Of a stretch of DNA of 59,689 nt, positions 46,868 to 56,785 are shown one piece after another. The stretch spans positions 1-59,689 of the forward strand of contig NZ_UYXQ01000026.1 of the NCBI RefSeq assembly GCF_900624995.1, read 5' to 3'. The first letter of the stretch is position 1; every line of letters begins with the position of its first letter. Below the pieces are notes generated by a model. That model ran no database searches, was not told the origin of the DNA, and saw only the letters and a list, made by a program, of their open reading frames with translations. Made by a program: the position numbers and the translations under genes. This DNA comes from Pseudomonas antarctica. Its GTDB lineage: Bacteria; Pseudomonadota; Gammaproteobacteria; Pseudomonadales; Pseudomonadaceae.

Positions 46868-48111
46868 GTCAGCTGTTTGAGGCAGGCCTCAAGAATATCC
46901 AGGCCTTCTTCCAGCACCGCGGGCTCGGTGGTCAGCGGTGCCAGCAGCCGAATAATGTGTCGCGACTTGCCGCTCGGCATCAGCAGTAAGCCGGCGTCCC
47001 GGGCCAGGCCCAGCAACTGGGCCAGTTGCTGAGGCGCGGGCGAGCCGTCGGCATTGGCCAGTTCGATGCCACGCATGGCGCCGACGCCGGTCAGGCGACC
47101 CACATAGGGCAAACCTTGCGTACGCCACTGTTCATGACGGCTGACGATGGCTTCTTCTTGTTGTGAACCCCAGGTTTTGAGGTGTGCATCCGTCATCGCG
47201 TCCAAGGTGGCCAGGGCGGCTGCACAGGCGATGGGGTTGCCGGAATACGTGCCGCCCAGGCCGCCTTTGGGCAGGTTGTCGAGCAAGGCTTTGCGCCCGA
47301 CTACCGCGCCCAGTGGCACGCCACCGGCGATGCTCTTGCCGAGCAGGATCAAATCCGGCTCGATGCCCAGGCGCGAGAATGCGAAGCGCTGGCCAGTACG
47401 GCCGAAGCCGGACTGAATTTCGTCAGCAATCAGCAAGATGTTTTTCGCATCGCACAAACGTCGCAGGGCGTGGGCGAACTCAATGTTAAGGGCGAGAAAA
47501 CCGCCTTCGCCCTGCACCGGCTCGATGATGAAGCAGGCCACGTCCTCAACGTCGATTTCGACGCTGAACAGACGCTCCATCGCCTTGAGGGCTTCGGCAC
47601 AGCTCACGCCGTTATCGGCGCTGGGGTAGGGCAGGTGGTACACCGGGCCGGGCAGTACGCCGACTTTTTGCTTGTAGGGCGCCACCTTGCCATTGAGGTT
47701 GAGCGTGGCCAGGGTTCGGCCGTGAAAGGCCCCATCAAAGGCGATGACTGCCGTGCGGCCAGTGGCGCCGCGCACGATCTTCAAGGCGTTTTCCGCTGCT
47801 TCCGCGCCGCTGTTGGTGAGCATGCCGCTCACCGGGTAAGCCACCGGGATGAACGCGCTAAGACGCTCCATCAATTCGATATAGGGCGCGTGGGGCGCGG
47901 CGTTGAACGCGTAGTGGGTCAGCTTGGTGGCCTGTTGTTGAATCGCCTCGACCACGCTCGGGTGGCAATGGCCGAGGTTGAGCACGCCGATGCCGCCGAC
48001 AAAATCGATGTAGCGCTTGCCCGTGGTGTCCCAGACCTCGGCGTTTTTGCCGTGGCTGAGGCTGATGGGGTGAACGATGGAAATCGACTGGCTGATGGTT
48101 TCGCGGCTCAT
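46864..48111 (-). CDS. class III aminotransferase (4-aminobutyrate/2-aminoadipate type)
   Basis: 415 residues. GGIGVLNLGHCHP, NSGAEAAENALK, FHGRT, IEPVQGEGGF, DEIQSGFGRTG and the PLP lysine in LLGKSIAGG mark the omega-aminotransferase family. Closest in my memory to GabT-like enzymes of pseudomonads that act on 4-aminobutyrate, 5-aminovalerate or, in P. putida, 2-aminoadipate. Start MSRETIS (48111); a TTG 18 bases upstream is less likely. Ends overlapping the converging cytochrome gene by 4 bases. The upstream LysR gene and amino-acid binding protein suggest one amino-acid catabolic unit. Confidence 0.85.
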   Translation of the reverse strand: MSRETISQSISIVHPISLSHGKNAEVWDTTGKRYIDFVGGIGVLNLGHCHPSVVEAIQQQATKLTHYAFNAAPHAPYIELMERLSAFIPVAYPVSGMLTNSGAEAAENALKIVRGATGRTAVIAFDGAFHGRTLATLNLNGKVAPYKQKVGVLPGPVYHLPYPSADNGVSCAEALKAMERLFSVEIDVEDVACFIIEPVQGEGGFLALNIEFAHALRRLCDAKNILLIADEIQSGFGRTGQRFAFSRLGIEPDLILLGKSIAGGVPLGAVVGRKALLDNLPKGGLGGTYSGNPIACAAALATLDAMTDAHLKTWGSQQEEAIVSRHEQWRTQGLPYVGRLTGVGAMRGIELANADGSPAPQQLAQLLGLARDAGLLLMPSGKSRHIIRLLAPLTTEPAVLEEGLDILEACLKQLT

Positions 48112-48200
48112 GAATCTCGGACTCGGCAATGGCGGGCGTGTTTTTATCTAAGCCGTGCGCCCGGCCTTGCCGCAAACGAAATAAAGTCGCCGGGTCATTA

Positions 48201-49094
48201 TTAAAAGTCGGGATGTGCTTTTAAGTAGTCCACCATCCACTTCAGGAAGGCTTTCACTTTGGGAATCTCGCCAGCATGTTCGGCGTGCGCGATAAAGTGC
48301 GCGCCAGCGCTGGGCATTGTGTAACCCCAAGGAATCATCAGGCTGGCGTTGGCCAACTCTTCGGCGACCAGATACTGCGGCACCAGCGCCACGCCATAAC
48401 CCGATTGCGCCGCGCGAATGCACATGTAGAACGTGTCGAATCGCGGCCCGTGGTAGCTGTTCTGCGAATGCAGCCCTTGTTCCAGAAACCACTCGTGCCA
48501 GGCTTGCGGGCGTGAAGTGCATTGCAGCAACGTGTGGCGCGACGAAGCATCGCTGCCCTCGGCGACAAACCCCGGCGCGCAGACCGGCACCACGGCTTCG
48601 CGAAACAACTCGATGCACCGCGCCCCTGGCCAAGAGCCCTGGCCGAAGAAAAACGCAATATCAGCCTTGGCCTGTAACACGTCGAAGGGCTCTAACTCGT
48701 TGCGCACATCCAGATGAATGTTCGGATGCTTGGCCGCAAAGTCCTTGAGTTTTGGCACCAGCCAGCGGTCGCCGAACGTCGGCTGAGTGGCGATGCGCAG
48801 TACTTCAGTCTCGCCACCATAGCTGAGGATATAGCGGCTGGAGATGTCCACCTGGGTGAGGATCTTGTGCACTTCGGCCAAATACAACGAGCCCGCCGGC
48901 GACAGGTACAGACGCTGGCGCACCCGTTCGAACAGGTTGTGGCACAGCATCTCTTCGAGTTGCGCGACCTGCTTGCTCACTGCGCTCTGGGTCAGGTGCA
49001 GCTCTTGGGCGGCGCGGGTGAAACTCAAGTGGCGGGCGGCGGCTTCGAAGCACTGCAGGGCGGTCATTGAAGGGGTCAAGCGTTTTGAAATCAT
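48201..49094 (-). CDS. LysR-family regulator
   Basis: 297 residues. N-terminal winged HTH (LTPSMTALQCFEAAARHLSF, AAQELHLTQSAVSKQVAQLE) of the GcvA/AmpR-like branch, and a LysR substrate domain ending FLKWMVDYLKAH. Start MISKRLT (49094), with another ATG 9 bases upstream. Between the aminotransferase gene (same strand, 90 bases on) and the divergent binding-protein gene, so it probably controls one or both. Confidence 0.9.
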   Translation of the reverse strand: MISKRLTPSMTALQCFEAAARHLSFTRAAQELHLTQSAVSKQVAQLEEMLCHNLFERVRQRLYLSPAGSLYLAEVHKILTQVDISSRYILSYGGETEVLRIATQPTFGDRWLVPKLKDFAAKHPNIHLDVRNELEPFDVLQAKADIAFFFGQGSWPGARCIELFREAVVPVCAPGFVAEGSDASSRHTLLQCTSRPQAWHEWFLEQGLHSQNSYHGPRFDTFYMCIRAAQSGYGVALVPQYLVAEELANASLMIPWGYTMPSAGAHFIAHAEHAGEIPKVKAFLKWMVDYLKAHPDF

Positions 49095-49208
49095 GCAGTT
49101 CATTCCAAATCGGAAGGAGCCTTTGCCTAAAGGTCGTTTGTGGCAGGGATGTAAAGCCGTCGATACTGCGCGGCAACACTATAAACCGGCGCGGGCTGTG
49201 CGGCGCCG

Positions 49209-49217
49209 AATAATAAA
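49209..49217 (+). promoter_or_regulatory. CA motif before the amino-acid binding protein gene
   Basis: AATAATAAA fits AANAANAA and lies 7 bases before the CAGGGAG ribosome-binding site of the ATG at 49239. Amino-acid transport genes are frequent Hfq/Crc targets in pseudomonads. Confidence 0.55.
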
Positions 49218-49238
49218 GATCGACAGGGAGTGCCTCGC

Positions 49239-50267
49239 ATGAAAATTCTCAAGACCACCTTGGCCGCCATCACCGCTGCTGCAGTCGTGGGCCTGGCCGG
49301 CAGCGCCCACGCGGGCGTGACCCTCGACGCCATCCAGAAAAAAGGCTTTATCCAGTGCGGCGTCAGTGATGGTTTGCCAGGCTTCGGTGTACCGGACAGC
49401 ACGGGCAAGATGACCGGCATTGACGTGGACGTGTGCCATGCGGTCGCCGCCGCGGTGTTCGGCGATGCTTCCAAGGTGAAGTTCAGCCAGTTGACCGCCA
49501 AGGAGCGTTTCACTGCGTTGCAGTCCGGCGAAATCGACTTGATCTCGCGCAACACCACCTGGACCAGCTCCCGCGATGCGGGCATGGGCCTGGTGTTTAC
49601 CGGTGTGACCTATTACGACGGCATCGGCTTTTTGGTGAACAGCAAGCTGGGAGTGACAGGCGCCAAGCAACTCGATGGCGCGACCGTCTGCATCCAGGCC
49701 GGCACCACCACTGAACTCAATGTTTCGGACTACTTTCGCACCAACGGCATGAAATACACGCCGATCACCTTTGACACCGCCGACGAAAGTGCCAAGGGCC
49801 TCGAAGCCGGGCGTTGCGACGTGCTCACCACTGACCAGTCGGGCCTGTACGCCCAGCGTATCAAGATGGCGCACCCGGACGAGTTCGTGGTGTTGCCGGA
49901 AGTGATCTCCAAAGAGCCGCTTGGGCCGCTGGTACGCAAGGGCGACGATGAGTGGTTTAGCATCGTCAAGTGGACCCTGTTCGCCATGCTCAATGCCGAG
50001 GAAATGGGCATCACCTCGCAGAACGTCGAAGAGCAGGCCAAGTCCACCCAGAACCCCGACGTTGCGCGGCTGCTCGGTGCCGACGGCGATTACGGCAAAG
50101 ACTTGAAGTTGCGCAAGGACTGGGTGGTGCAAATCGTCAAGCAAGTGGGTAACTACGACGAAGTGTTCGAACGTAATATCGGCCAGGGCAGCGTGTTGAA
50201 GATCAAGCGCGGGCTCAATGCGTTGTGGAGCAACGGCGGTATTCAGTACGCGCCACCGGTTCGCTGA
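49239..50267 (+). CDS. amino-acid ABC transporter periplasmic binding protein (AapJ/BztA type)
   Basis: 342 residues. Signal peptide ends at AGSAHA (about 25); then GVTLDAIQKKGFIQCGVSDG, VDVCHAVAAAVFGD and ERFTALQSGEIDLISRNTTWTSSRD (in parts), which mark the general L-amino-acid/glutamate-type binding proteins. No permease or ATPase gene follows, so it is an orphan binding protein that may feed another Aap/Gln system. Start ATG 49239; GTG 49230 is an unlikely alternative. Confidence 0.88.
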   Translation: MKILKTTLAAITAAAVVGLAGSAHAGVTLDAIQKKGFIQCGVSDGLPGFGVPDSTGKMTGIDVDVCHAVAAAVFGDASKVKFSQLTAKERFTALQSGEIDLISRNTTWTSSRDAGMGLVFTGVTYYDGIGFLVNSKLGVTGAKQLDGATVCIQAGTTTELNVSDYFRTNGMKYTPITFDTADESAKGLEAGRCDVLTTDQSGLYAQRIKMAHPDEFVVLPEVISKEPLGPLVRKGDDEWFSIVKWTLFAMLNAEEMGITSQNVEEQAKSTQNPDVARLLGADGDYGKDLKLRKDWVVQIVKQVGNYDEVFERNIGQGSVLKIKRGLNALWSNGGIQYAPPVR

Positions 50268-50295
50268 TCGGGCAAGGCCAGTGTGGGCGCTGTAT

Positions 50296-51309
50296 TTACT
50301 CTGACACCACATCCTTTCCCGCCGCTTTGGACCGATACAACGCTTGATCGGCGCGTGCCATTAACGCGGCAGGGCATTCACCCATATGGCGTTCCACCAC
50401 ACCCAGGCTCAGGGTCACCTTGAAGTCGCCGACGGCGGGTATCTCGGTGGTCTTGCGCCGAACCCGTTCGGCCAGTTGCTTGGCGGTACCCAAGGTGCTT
50501 TTGGGCAGGATCAGCATAAATTCATCACCGCCCCACCGCGCCAGTAAATCGCCGGGGCGTACGCAGGCTTCCAAGCCTTGCACCACCCGTACCAGCGTCT
50601 TGTCGCCTATGCCGTGACCATGTTGGTCGTTGATCGGCTTGAAGTCATCGATATCCATGGCCACCAGTGCCAGTGGCAAGCGGAAGCGCTCGGCACGCTC
50701 GCACTCCTCCAGCAGTACTTTTTCCAGGCGATACCGGTTGGCGATACGCGTCAGGGCATCCTGTTCGGCCAGTGAGCGGTTCTCGTCCAACTGCAATTGC
50801 AGCTGCTGATTGACCCGCGACAATTCACGGGTGCGTTCGGCCACCAGCGCTTCCAGCGACTGGTTTCGCTTCTGGAGCTGTTCGATGGAGTTTTTGCGTG
50901 AATGAATATCACGGTGCGCGCCGACCATGCGCGCCACTGAGCCGTCGGGGTTGCGGGCAATGACGTAGCCACGGTCCTCGATCCACAGGTAGGTGCCGTC
51001 TTGTTTTCGGCAGCGATACTCGGCCTGGTAATGGGGCGCGCGTTGGCTGATGTAGTCATCAAACACGGCCATCACGCCGGGGTAATCCTCGGCGTGGATC
51101 ACGTTCTCCCAGGTGAACACACTGTTCTCCAGAGAGTGGCGGGGGTAGCCCAGCATTTCGTACCAGCCGGGGTTGCGGTAGACGAAGCCGGTATTGGCGT
51201 TCCAGTCCCAAATGCCGTCACTGACCAGTTCCATGACGGCCTGTAGCATGTCGGCGTTGAATTCGGAAAAGTTACGGTGAGCCGATTTATAGCCGGGGTT
51301 ATCGTCCAT
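50296..51309 (-). CDS. PAS-GGDEF diguanylate cyclase
   Basis: 337 residues, cytosolic. PAS domain (about 20-135; DWNANTGFVYRNPGWYEMLG, YQAEYRCRKQDGTYLWIEDRG in parts), coiled coil (about 135-180), GGDEF domain with intact active site WGGDEF and an I-site RPGD five residues before it. Should make c-di-GMP under product inhibition. Start MDDNPGYK after GGGAAG. Sits 23 kb from the PilZ-like gene, so no direct link is implied. Confidence 0.9.
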   Translation of the reverse strand: MDDNPGYKSAHRNFSEFNADMLQAVMELVSDGIWDWNANTGFVYRNPGWYEMLGYPRHSLENSVFTWENVIHAEDYPGVMAVFDDYISQRAPHYQAEYRCRKQDGTYLWIEDRGYVIARNPDGSVARMVGAHRDIHSRKNSIEQLQKRNQSLEALVAERTRELSRVNQQLQLQLDENRSLAEQDALTRIANRYRLEKVLLEECERAERFRLPLALVAMDIDDFKPINDQHGHGIGDKTLVRVVQGLEACVRPGDLLARWGGDEFMLILPKSTLGTAKQLAERVRRKTTEIPAVGDFKVTLSLGVVERHMGECPAALMARADQALYRSKAAGKDVVSE

Positions 51310-51520
51310 CTTTGCGCTTCCCTGCGTGTGCTGGCTTGCAAGGCCAGTCTTTGTTGACGCCGATACTCCGTGGCTGGCGCTACTGTACATCGGGGCTTGC
51401 GCGGTTTGAATAGGGCGGGTGTGCTGCTTTAATGGTGCGGCTATGAGCCATCACTCCAGTCGAAGCAAATTGAGTGGGGACCCGACAAGCTGGCTCCCAC
51501 ATTTAATCTCGGTGTGTGGC

Positions 51521-53416
51521 TTACTGCGGCGCCAGCATCCGCGTTCGAGGCTTCCCATCTGCGTTGTGCTGGTAGATCGCTTCAGGTTGGCCCTGGTCAT
51601 TGAAAAATACCTGGCCGATCCCGGCTGAATTCCAGAGCCGCTCACCGGCTTGCGCATGTTCCGGAATATGCGGCACCACCTGCATAGTGCGGCGACGGGT
51701 GAACCAGTTGAGCGGCGAGCGCGGCGAGTAGAGCCAGCGATTCAGGCGGTCGAACCATTCCAGCAAGCGCGGCGGGAATTCGTTCTTGATGCCGCTGCTG
51801 GTGATCTGCCAGAGCCTGGGACCGGCGTTGCGGTGGCGGATCAGCACTTCGTAGACGAATGAATAGTGCACGTCGCCCGAGAGGATCACGTAGTTACCCG
51901 GCGTGCGCGAGTGGCGGAAGATGTTGAGGATCACCTGGGCCGCACCGCGATGGGCCATCCAGTTTTCGGCGTCTACCAGCAGCGGGTAGCCGCACCAGCT
52001 GAACACTTTTTGTACGGTCTCGATCAGCTTGACGCCAAAGATCGGCGCCGGTGAAACGATGATGGCCGACGGGTGGTCCAGCAGTGCCTGTTGCAGCTCG
52101 CTCAAGGCTTCCCAGTCCATCAGGCCGGAGGGTTGCTTGAGCGTGAACTCGCTGCGCCAGCGCCGGGTACGGGTGTCGAGCACCACCAGGGCAGGCGTGG
52201 TGGGCATTACGTAATGCCAATGCTGGAATTTCAGCAGCGCTTCCAGCAACTCATCGTGTGCACCGGCCTGCAGGTGCTGATCTGTCGCCTGGGCTGTCAG
52301 CGCCTGGGTTTGACTCAGCAGCTCGCTAAACACATTCGGTTGGTTACCCCAGCCCTGGCACAGCAGGTAAGCAAGCAAGGCATTGCCGATGATGCGTTTG
52401 GAGAACGGGTGGCCGTAGGCGGTCTCTTCCCACTGGGCGCTGAGGTTCCAGTCATCGGTGATGTCGTGATCGTCGAAGATCATCAGCGTCGAGAGGTGGG
52501 CGAAGACCCGTGCGACGCCAGGCAGGCCGCCACGGAATTGCTCTATGTGCACCTGCTCGCGCGCATAGCGCTGCTGTTGCTCGGCGCTCAGTTGTGGTGG
52601 TTGCGGCGCGATAAGTGTCCAGGGCGTGGGCGACCACGCGAGCAAGTACATTGCGATCACTTCGGCAAAGGTCACCAAGTGGTTGTCGGCGGTACTGCTG
52701 GTGAAAATCGGTTTTTTCACCCCGCCAAAAAAGCGCTCGCGCAGCGTCTCGTTGCTGTCCAGCGCCGGGAGCAGGTCGGCGCGATGGTAATAGCTGGCGC
52801 GATGCCCGTATAGGCTGGCGCTGTCCTCCACCACCGCGCCTTCGAGGTATTCGTCAAAAAGCCCCAAGCGCGCGATCAGTGCATGAATCGCGCGCAGCAT
52901 TGGCCCGGCGACATCGTCGGCGTAGATCTGGTCACCACTCATCATCAGCAGGGCTGGGCGTTGGCCCGGCGTGTGTGCCTCGGCCAGCAGGCGGTCGACG
53001 CACAGCAAGCCTTCGTCGGCGCGATGGTGCGGTTTGCGGCACGAGCCGTGTACCAACTGGTGGATGCGGCTGTGCAGCACAAAATTCGGGTGTTGGCCTT
53101 CGGCATACAGCAGGTGTGGCGCCCATTCGGCGATGCCGACGTTGTCGATCAGCAGGTCATAGCCAATCACCACGTCCAACGGCAGGGCCTCGTCCAGCGG
53201 CACGTCGATCAAGTGGATGAAGGCATGACGGCCCACCGGCACCACCTGGCACTGGCCCTTATCCAACGGGATATCCCGCGAATGCTCGGCAACGTGCAGC
53301 CGCAGGGTTGGCGACAGCTCGCGGCTTCCCACCAGCCACACCACCAGGCGCCGGGGCTCCAGTCGGCGTAGCAGCGGTCCAGCAAGAACGGCGGGCAGTG
53401 TGCCAGCTTGAAGCAT
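51521..53416 (-). CDS. PhoD-like metallophosphatase
   Basis: About 631 residues. Metal-binding segments: LLMMSGDQIYADD, MIFDDHDITDDWN and VILSGDVHYSFVYEV, in PhoD order, with a VSPAPIFG segment between. No Tat or Sec signal, unlike secreted PhoD, so probably cytosolic. The N-terminal 100 residues are a beta domain typical of this long pseudomonad form. The start is uncertain: ATG 53416 has a poor SD. Substrate unknown. Confidence 0.8.
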   Translation of the reverse strand: MLQAGTLPAVLAGPLLRRLEPRRLVVWLVGSRELSPTLRLHVAEHSRDIPLDKGQCQVVPVGRHAFIHLIDVPLDEALPLDVVIGYDLLIDNVGIAEWAPHLLYAEGQHPNFVLHSRIHQLVHGSCRKPHHRADEGLLCVDRLLAEAHTPGQRPALLMMSGDQIYADDVAGPMLRAIHALIARLGLFDEYLEGAVVEDSASLYGHRASYYHRADLLPALDSNETLRERFFGGVKKPIFTSSTADNHLVTFAEVIAMYLLAWSPTPWTLIAPQPPQLSAEQQQRYAREQVHIEQFRGGLPGVARVFAHLSTLMIFDDHDITDDWNLSAQWEETAYGHPFSKRIIGNALLAYLLCQGWGNQPNVFSELLSQTQALTAQATDQHLQAGAHDELLEALLKFQHWHYVMPTTPALVVLDTRTRRWRSEFTLKQPSGLMDWEALSELQQALLDHPSAIIVSPAPIFGVKLIETVQKVFSWCGYPLLVDAENWMAHRGAAQVILNIFRHSRTPGNYVILSGDVHYSFVYEVLIRHRNAGPRLWQITSSGIKNEFPPRLLEWFDRLNRWLYSPRSPLNWFTRRRTMQVVPHIPEHAQAGERLWNSAGIGQVFFNDQGQPEAIYQHNADGKPRTRMLAPQ

Positions 53417-53735
53417 AGGGATGACGACTCTGTGCAAGTAGGCCACGCAGATTAACCCAGTGGATGTCAGTGTTTTGTTAAGTAAAGATGCGCTGTGAGT
53501 GCGGCCTGAACTTACAAAGCCTTGGCCGACGGGGCTATAAACGTCATGGGTCAAAACGTGACAAGGCTAACGGCCACTCAACCGTCGCGGGCCATTGTGT
53601 TGGAGCACGGCGGCACGCTGACCCTGGTCGAGCGCCGGGGTGGCGGGGTGGTGGTGTTGCCGGTGCCGGTGTAACAACACACAACAGAGACCCAAATGTG
53701 GAAGCGAGCAAGCGCGCTCCCACATTTTAACCGCG
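53417..53735. other. gene-poor stretch with a tiny possible frame
   Basis: About 320 bases between two minus-strand genes. A 42-codon frame at 53546-53674 (+), MGQNVTRLTATQ to VVVLPVPV, has no clear SD and no homologue I know. It reads like the end of a lost protein. The stretch also holds a single REP hairpin at 53693-53729. Confidence 0.25.
53693..53729. repeat. single REP hairpin
   Basis: AAATGTGGAAGCGAGCAAGC folds on GCGCTCCCACATTT; a collapsed REP pair close to the bphP stop, possibly acting as its terminator. Confidence 0.7.
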
Positions 53736-55979
53736 TCAGGTAGGCGATTGTTCCTTGGCCTTAGGCACCGTAAAGCTAAACTCGCTGCCCTGGCCCACCT
53801 CACTTTTCGCTTGAATCCACCCGCCGTGGGCCTGAACGATGCCCTGAGTGATGTACAGCCCCAGTCCGCTGCCGGTGGGGTTGTTTTCAGTCTGGGTCCA
53901 GTAGCGGTCAAACACATGCGGCAGTTGTTCTGGCGCAATGCCTTCGCCGGAATCGTGCACCTTGAACAGGATATCTTCGCCGTTGCTCACGGCGCTGACG
54001 TCGATACTGCCCTGGCGCGGAGTGAACTTGATGGCATTGCCGATCAGGTTCGACAACACCTGGAACAGCCGCTCCGGGTCCCCATTGATCTGCAGGCTCT
54101 GCTCTGTGTTGAACGACAGCTCAATGCCTTTCTCCATCGCCAACGGCGCAAGCAGCGCATAGGCCTCTTCGAACATCTGGCTGACGTCCAGCGTCACGGG
54201 CTTGACCACATAACGCCCGGCCTCGATTTTCGAGGTGTCGAGCAAGTCCTCCAGCAACACGTTCATACGCCCGGCGGCTTGTTGCATGGTGTCGATGGCT
54301 GAGGAAATCCGCCGCGAGGTGTGAGGGCCTTCGGAGCTGAAGGCTTTTTGCATCATGCCGCAAAGCATCGAAATAACCGTCATCGGGTTGCGCAGGTCGT
54401 GGGACACCACGGCCACCAGATCATCGCGGGCGCGCACGGCTTGTTGCTCGCGCAACACTTGGCGGGCCAGGTCGTTTTCCAGGGCGGAACGGCGCAGGTC
54501 GTTGGCGGCAAAGCGGTCGCCATGGCTCCACTTGGTAGAGATCCCGGCCATCTCCACTTTCCAGATTTCAAACGAGGTACGTGGGCGAAGGCGTAAGCCA
54601 GCATCGGAACTTTCCAGGTTCAGCGGCTTGTTCGGGTCGCCACTCCAATTGATGTTCTCTTTCACTTCCGGACGAAACCACAGCACGCCGTTATCCACAG
54701 GCTTGGGCAGGCTCATGGCCAACACGCCACTGGCCACTGGCTGGAACTCTGCAGCTGGCGGGTACACCGAGGTCAGGTTGTGGCTGGAAAACACCGGCTC
54801 GCCGCTGGCTTGCAGCCACGTGTGCAGCGCACGAATTTGCTCAGGCTGCGGGCAATTGCCGTAGCAGTGCAGCTGTTTGTCTTCGATGATCGCCACGCCA
54901 CCCGACAAGGTCAGGTCCATCAGCACGTGTGGCTGCTGGGCCAGGCCATCGAACACGTTTTGCTCAGAGGCTTTCATCGCCCGATCAAGCAGGGCCAGCG
55001 CCTCGACTTTTTCTTCGCGCTGGCGGCTGAGGTCCAAGGCTTCCATGGCGCTGATCTGCAACGACAACACCTGGCCAATAGTCTGGCAGGTGATGCGCAG
55101 GTCATTGGGCACCAGTAAAGGCTCGCGGTTACCACAGCTGATCAGGCCCCAGAGGGTGTCGCCCTTCATCAACGAGATGCTCATGGACGACAGCACCCCC
55201 ATGTTCTGCATGTACTGGCAGTGAATCGGCGACACGCTGCGCAGGGTGGCAAAGCTCAAGTCCAGCGGTTTGCCGGTGTCTGGATGCAGCTTGGGCAGCA
55301 ACGGCACTGGCTCATAGGCGGCATTCGGGATGATGCGCAGCCAGTTGGTACGGTACAGCTCACGTGCCTGCTCGGGGATGTCGGACGCGGGGAAGAACAG
55401 CCCGTTGAACAGTTCCATAGAAGGTGAAGACGCTTCGGCAATCACCTGGCCATGGCCTTCTTCTTCAAAGCGATAGATCAGCACACGGTCGTAACCGGTG
55501 ATGGCCTGTATTTCACTCACGCTGATTTCGTACAACGCTTGCAGGGTTTTAGCCGACTGCAGGCGTTGCAACATTTTGCCCAGGTCGTCGGTGCGGCCAT
55601 TCAGAACGCGGGGTTTGAAGTCTGCGAGGCGCGGTTCGAACTCCAGCACCAGCACGTCTTGATGGCGATGCAGCAGACCTTCGAATTGCGCACCGTTGAA
55701 GGTGACATGCAGCGCCGGCGCGTCGAAAAACGTGCCGCGTTCAGCCACGGCCTGCACGGATTTGGCCTGTTCAGCGCCAATCAAAGTGTGCAGCGGCTGG
55801 CCCAACAGCGCCTCAGGCGCGTGCCCGAACAAGGTGCCGACGTTAGCACTGACCTGAATGATGTGCAGGTCCGGCTCCGACAACGTCAGCAGCACGCCAT
55901 GGGGCTGTATCGCGCCGGGGATGCGGATGGGTTCGTCAGCACAGTTGGCAAGCAACTCTTCAAAATCGTCGGGTTTCAT
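53736..55979 (-). CDS. bphP: bacteriophytochrome histidine kinase
   Basis: 747 residues. Biliverdin-binding Cys13 (NCADEPIRIPG), PAS (about 15-115), GAF with PASDIP and RSVSPIHCQYM (about 135-310), PHY (about 320-495), then HisKA with H-box VSHDLRNPM and HATPase (NLIGNAIKFTP, GSGLGLYIT). A red/far-red light sensor kinase. ATG overlaps the bphO stop (ATGA) with AGGAGG inside bphO, so synthesis is coupled to chromophore production. A likely partner is the response regulator at 56786. Confidence 0.95.
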   Translation of the reverse strand: MKPDDFEELLANCADEPIRIPGAIQPHGVLLTLSEPDLHIIQVSANVGTLFGHAPEALLGQPLHTLIGAEQAKSVQAVAERGTFFDAPALHVTFNGAQFEGLLHRHQDVLVLEFEPRLADFKPRVLNGRTDDLGKMLQRLQSAKTLQALYEISVSEIQAITGYDRVLIYRFEEEGHGQVIAEASSPSMELFNGLFFPASDIPEQARELYRTNWLRIIPNAAYEPVPLLPKLHPDTGKPLDLSFATLRSVSPIHCQYMQNMGVLSSMSISLMKGDTLWGLISCGNREPLLVPNDLRITCQTIGQVLSLQISAMEALDLSRQREEKVEALALLDRAMKASEQNVFDGLAQQPHVLMDLTLSGGVAIIEDKQLHCYGNCPQPEQIRALHTWLQASGEPVFSSHNLTSVYPPAAEFQPVASGVLAMSLPKPVDNGVLWFRPEVKENINWSGDPNKPLNLESSDAGLRLRPRTSFEIWKVEMAGISTKWSHGDRFAANDLRRSALENDLARQVLREQQAVRARDDLVAVVSHDLRNPMTVISMLCGMMQKAFSSEGPHTSRRISSAIDTMQQAAGRMNVLLEDLLDTSKIEAGRYVVKPVTLDVSQMFEEAYALLAPLAMEKGIELSFNTEQSLQINGDPERLFQVLSNLIGNAIKFTPRQGSIDVSAVSNGEDILFKVHDSGEGIAPEQLPHVFDRYWTQTENNPTGSGLGLYITQGIVQAHGGWIQAKSEVGQGSEFSFTVPKAKEQSPT

Positions 55980-56590
55980 AGCAGTACCTCCTGGCTGAGG
56001 AGCCATTGCTCAAAGCCGCTGAATGTCGAACAGGCCGCAGCCACTGCGCGCTGCTTGGCGTGCGCGTCCAGTGGCTGGCGGCCCAGGTAATCGAGAAAGT
56101 CTTTCCAGTGTCGACCGGTATTAGCACCGTACACATTGAGGAACGCGCCGCCGTTGTCTGCGTCGATGCCCAGGCGCAGGGCCATTTCCCGGCGCAATAC
56201 CTGGCCGCCCAGGGTTGCGCCTTCGAGCACATACAAGGCACCGAGGCAGGCGGTGGGAGTATCGAAAGTGGGGAGTTCGCAGCAACGGGGCAAGGCGCTG
56301 ATGGCGTCGTCAGTCAAGCCCAGCGCGTGGAGATCGAGCAGCAGTGTTGGCGTTTTCACACGTAACGCCGTATCGAATCCATCGGGGATCAAGCCACTGT
56401 CGTATAACGCCGCCTCCATTGGCGCATAAAAGCCGTAGTACGCCTGAAGCAGGCGCCGATACCGGTCGGCATCCAGGCGCTCAGAGAAAAACGGCAGACG
56501 TTTTTCCAACGCTACATGCAGCAGGCCGGTGCCTTTGCGCAACGCTTGCAGCAATGAGGGCGCGCCAACATCAGGGGCCTGTGTGTGCAT
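55976..56590 (-). CDS. bphO: biliverdin-producing haem oxygenase BphO
   Basis: 204 residues. Proximal haem ligand His25 (GLLHVALEKRLP), YYGFYAPMEAAL, and the distal-helix segment YVLEGATLGGQVLRR. Cleaves haem to biliverdin for BphP. First gene of bphO-bphP. The segment upstream (56591-56785) has no gene and should hold the promoter; I find no clear regulator site. Confidence 0.95.
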   Translation of the reverse strand: MHTQAPDVGAPSLLQALRKGTGLLHVALEKRLPFFSERLDADRYRRLLQAYYGFYAPMEAALYDSGLIPDGFDTALRVKTPTLLLDLHALGLTDDAISALPRCCELPTFDTPTACLGALYVLEGATLGGQVLRREMALRLGIDADNGGAFLNVYGANTGRHWKDFLDYLGRQPLDAHAKQRAVAAACSTFSGFEQWLLSQEVLL

Positions 56591-56785
56591 TCAATGAGCT
56601 CGAACTGTGGGCCTTTTGGCCATAAATGACGCGCGTAAATTGGCGACGATTCTACACAACTCGTTGCCATCAACTGCACGCATAAGGCGAAAAGGCTGGC
56701 TGGCAAATCAGAAAGGTCGCTCCTTGCGTGATGAATGACCACAGAGCGGCGCATCAAGTTCGGTTTAGGTGATATTGCGGTGCTA

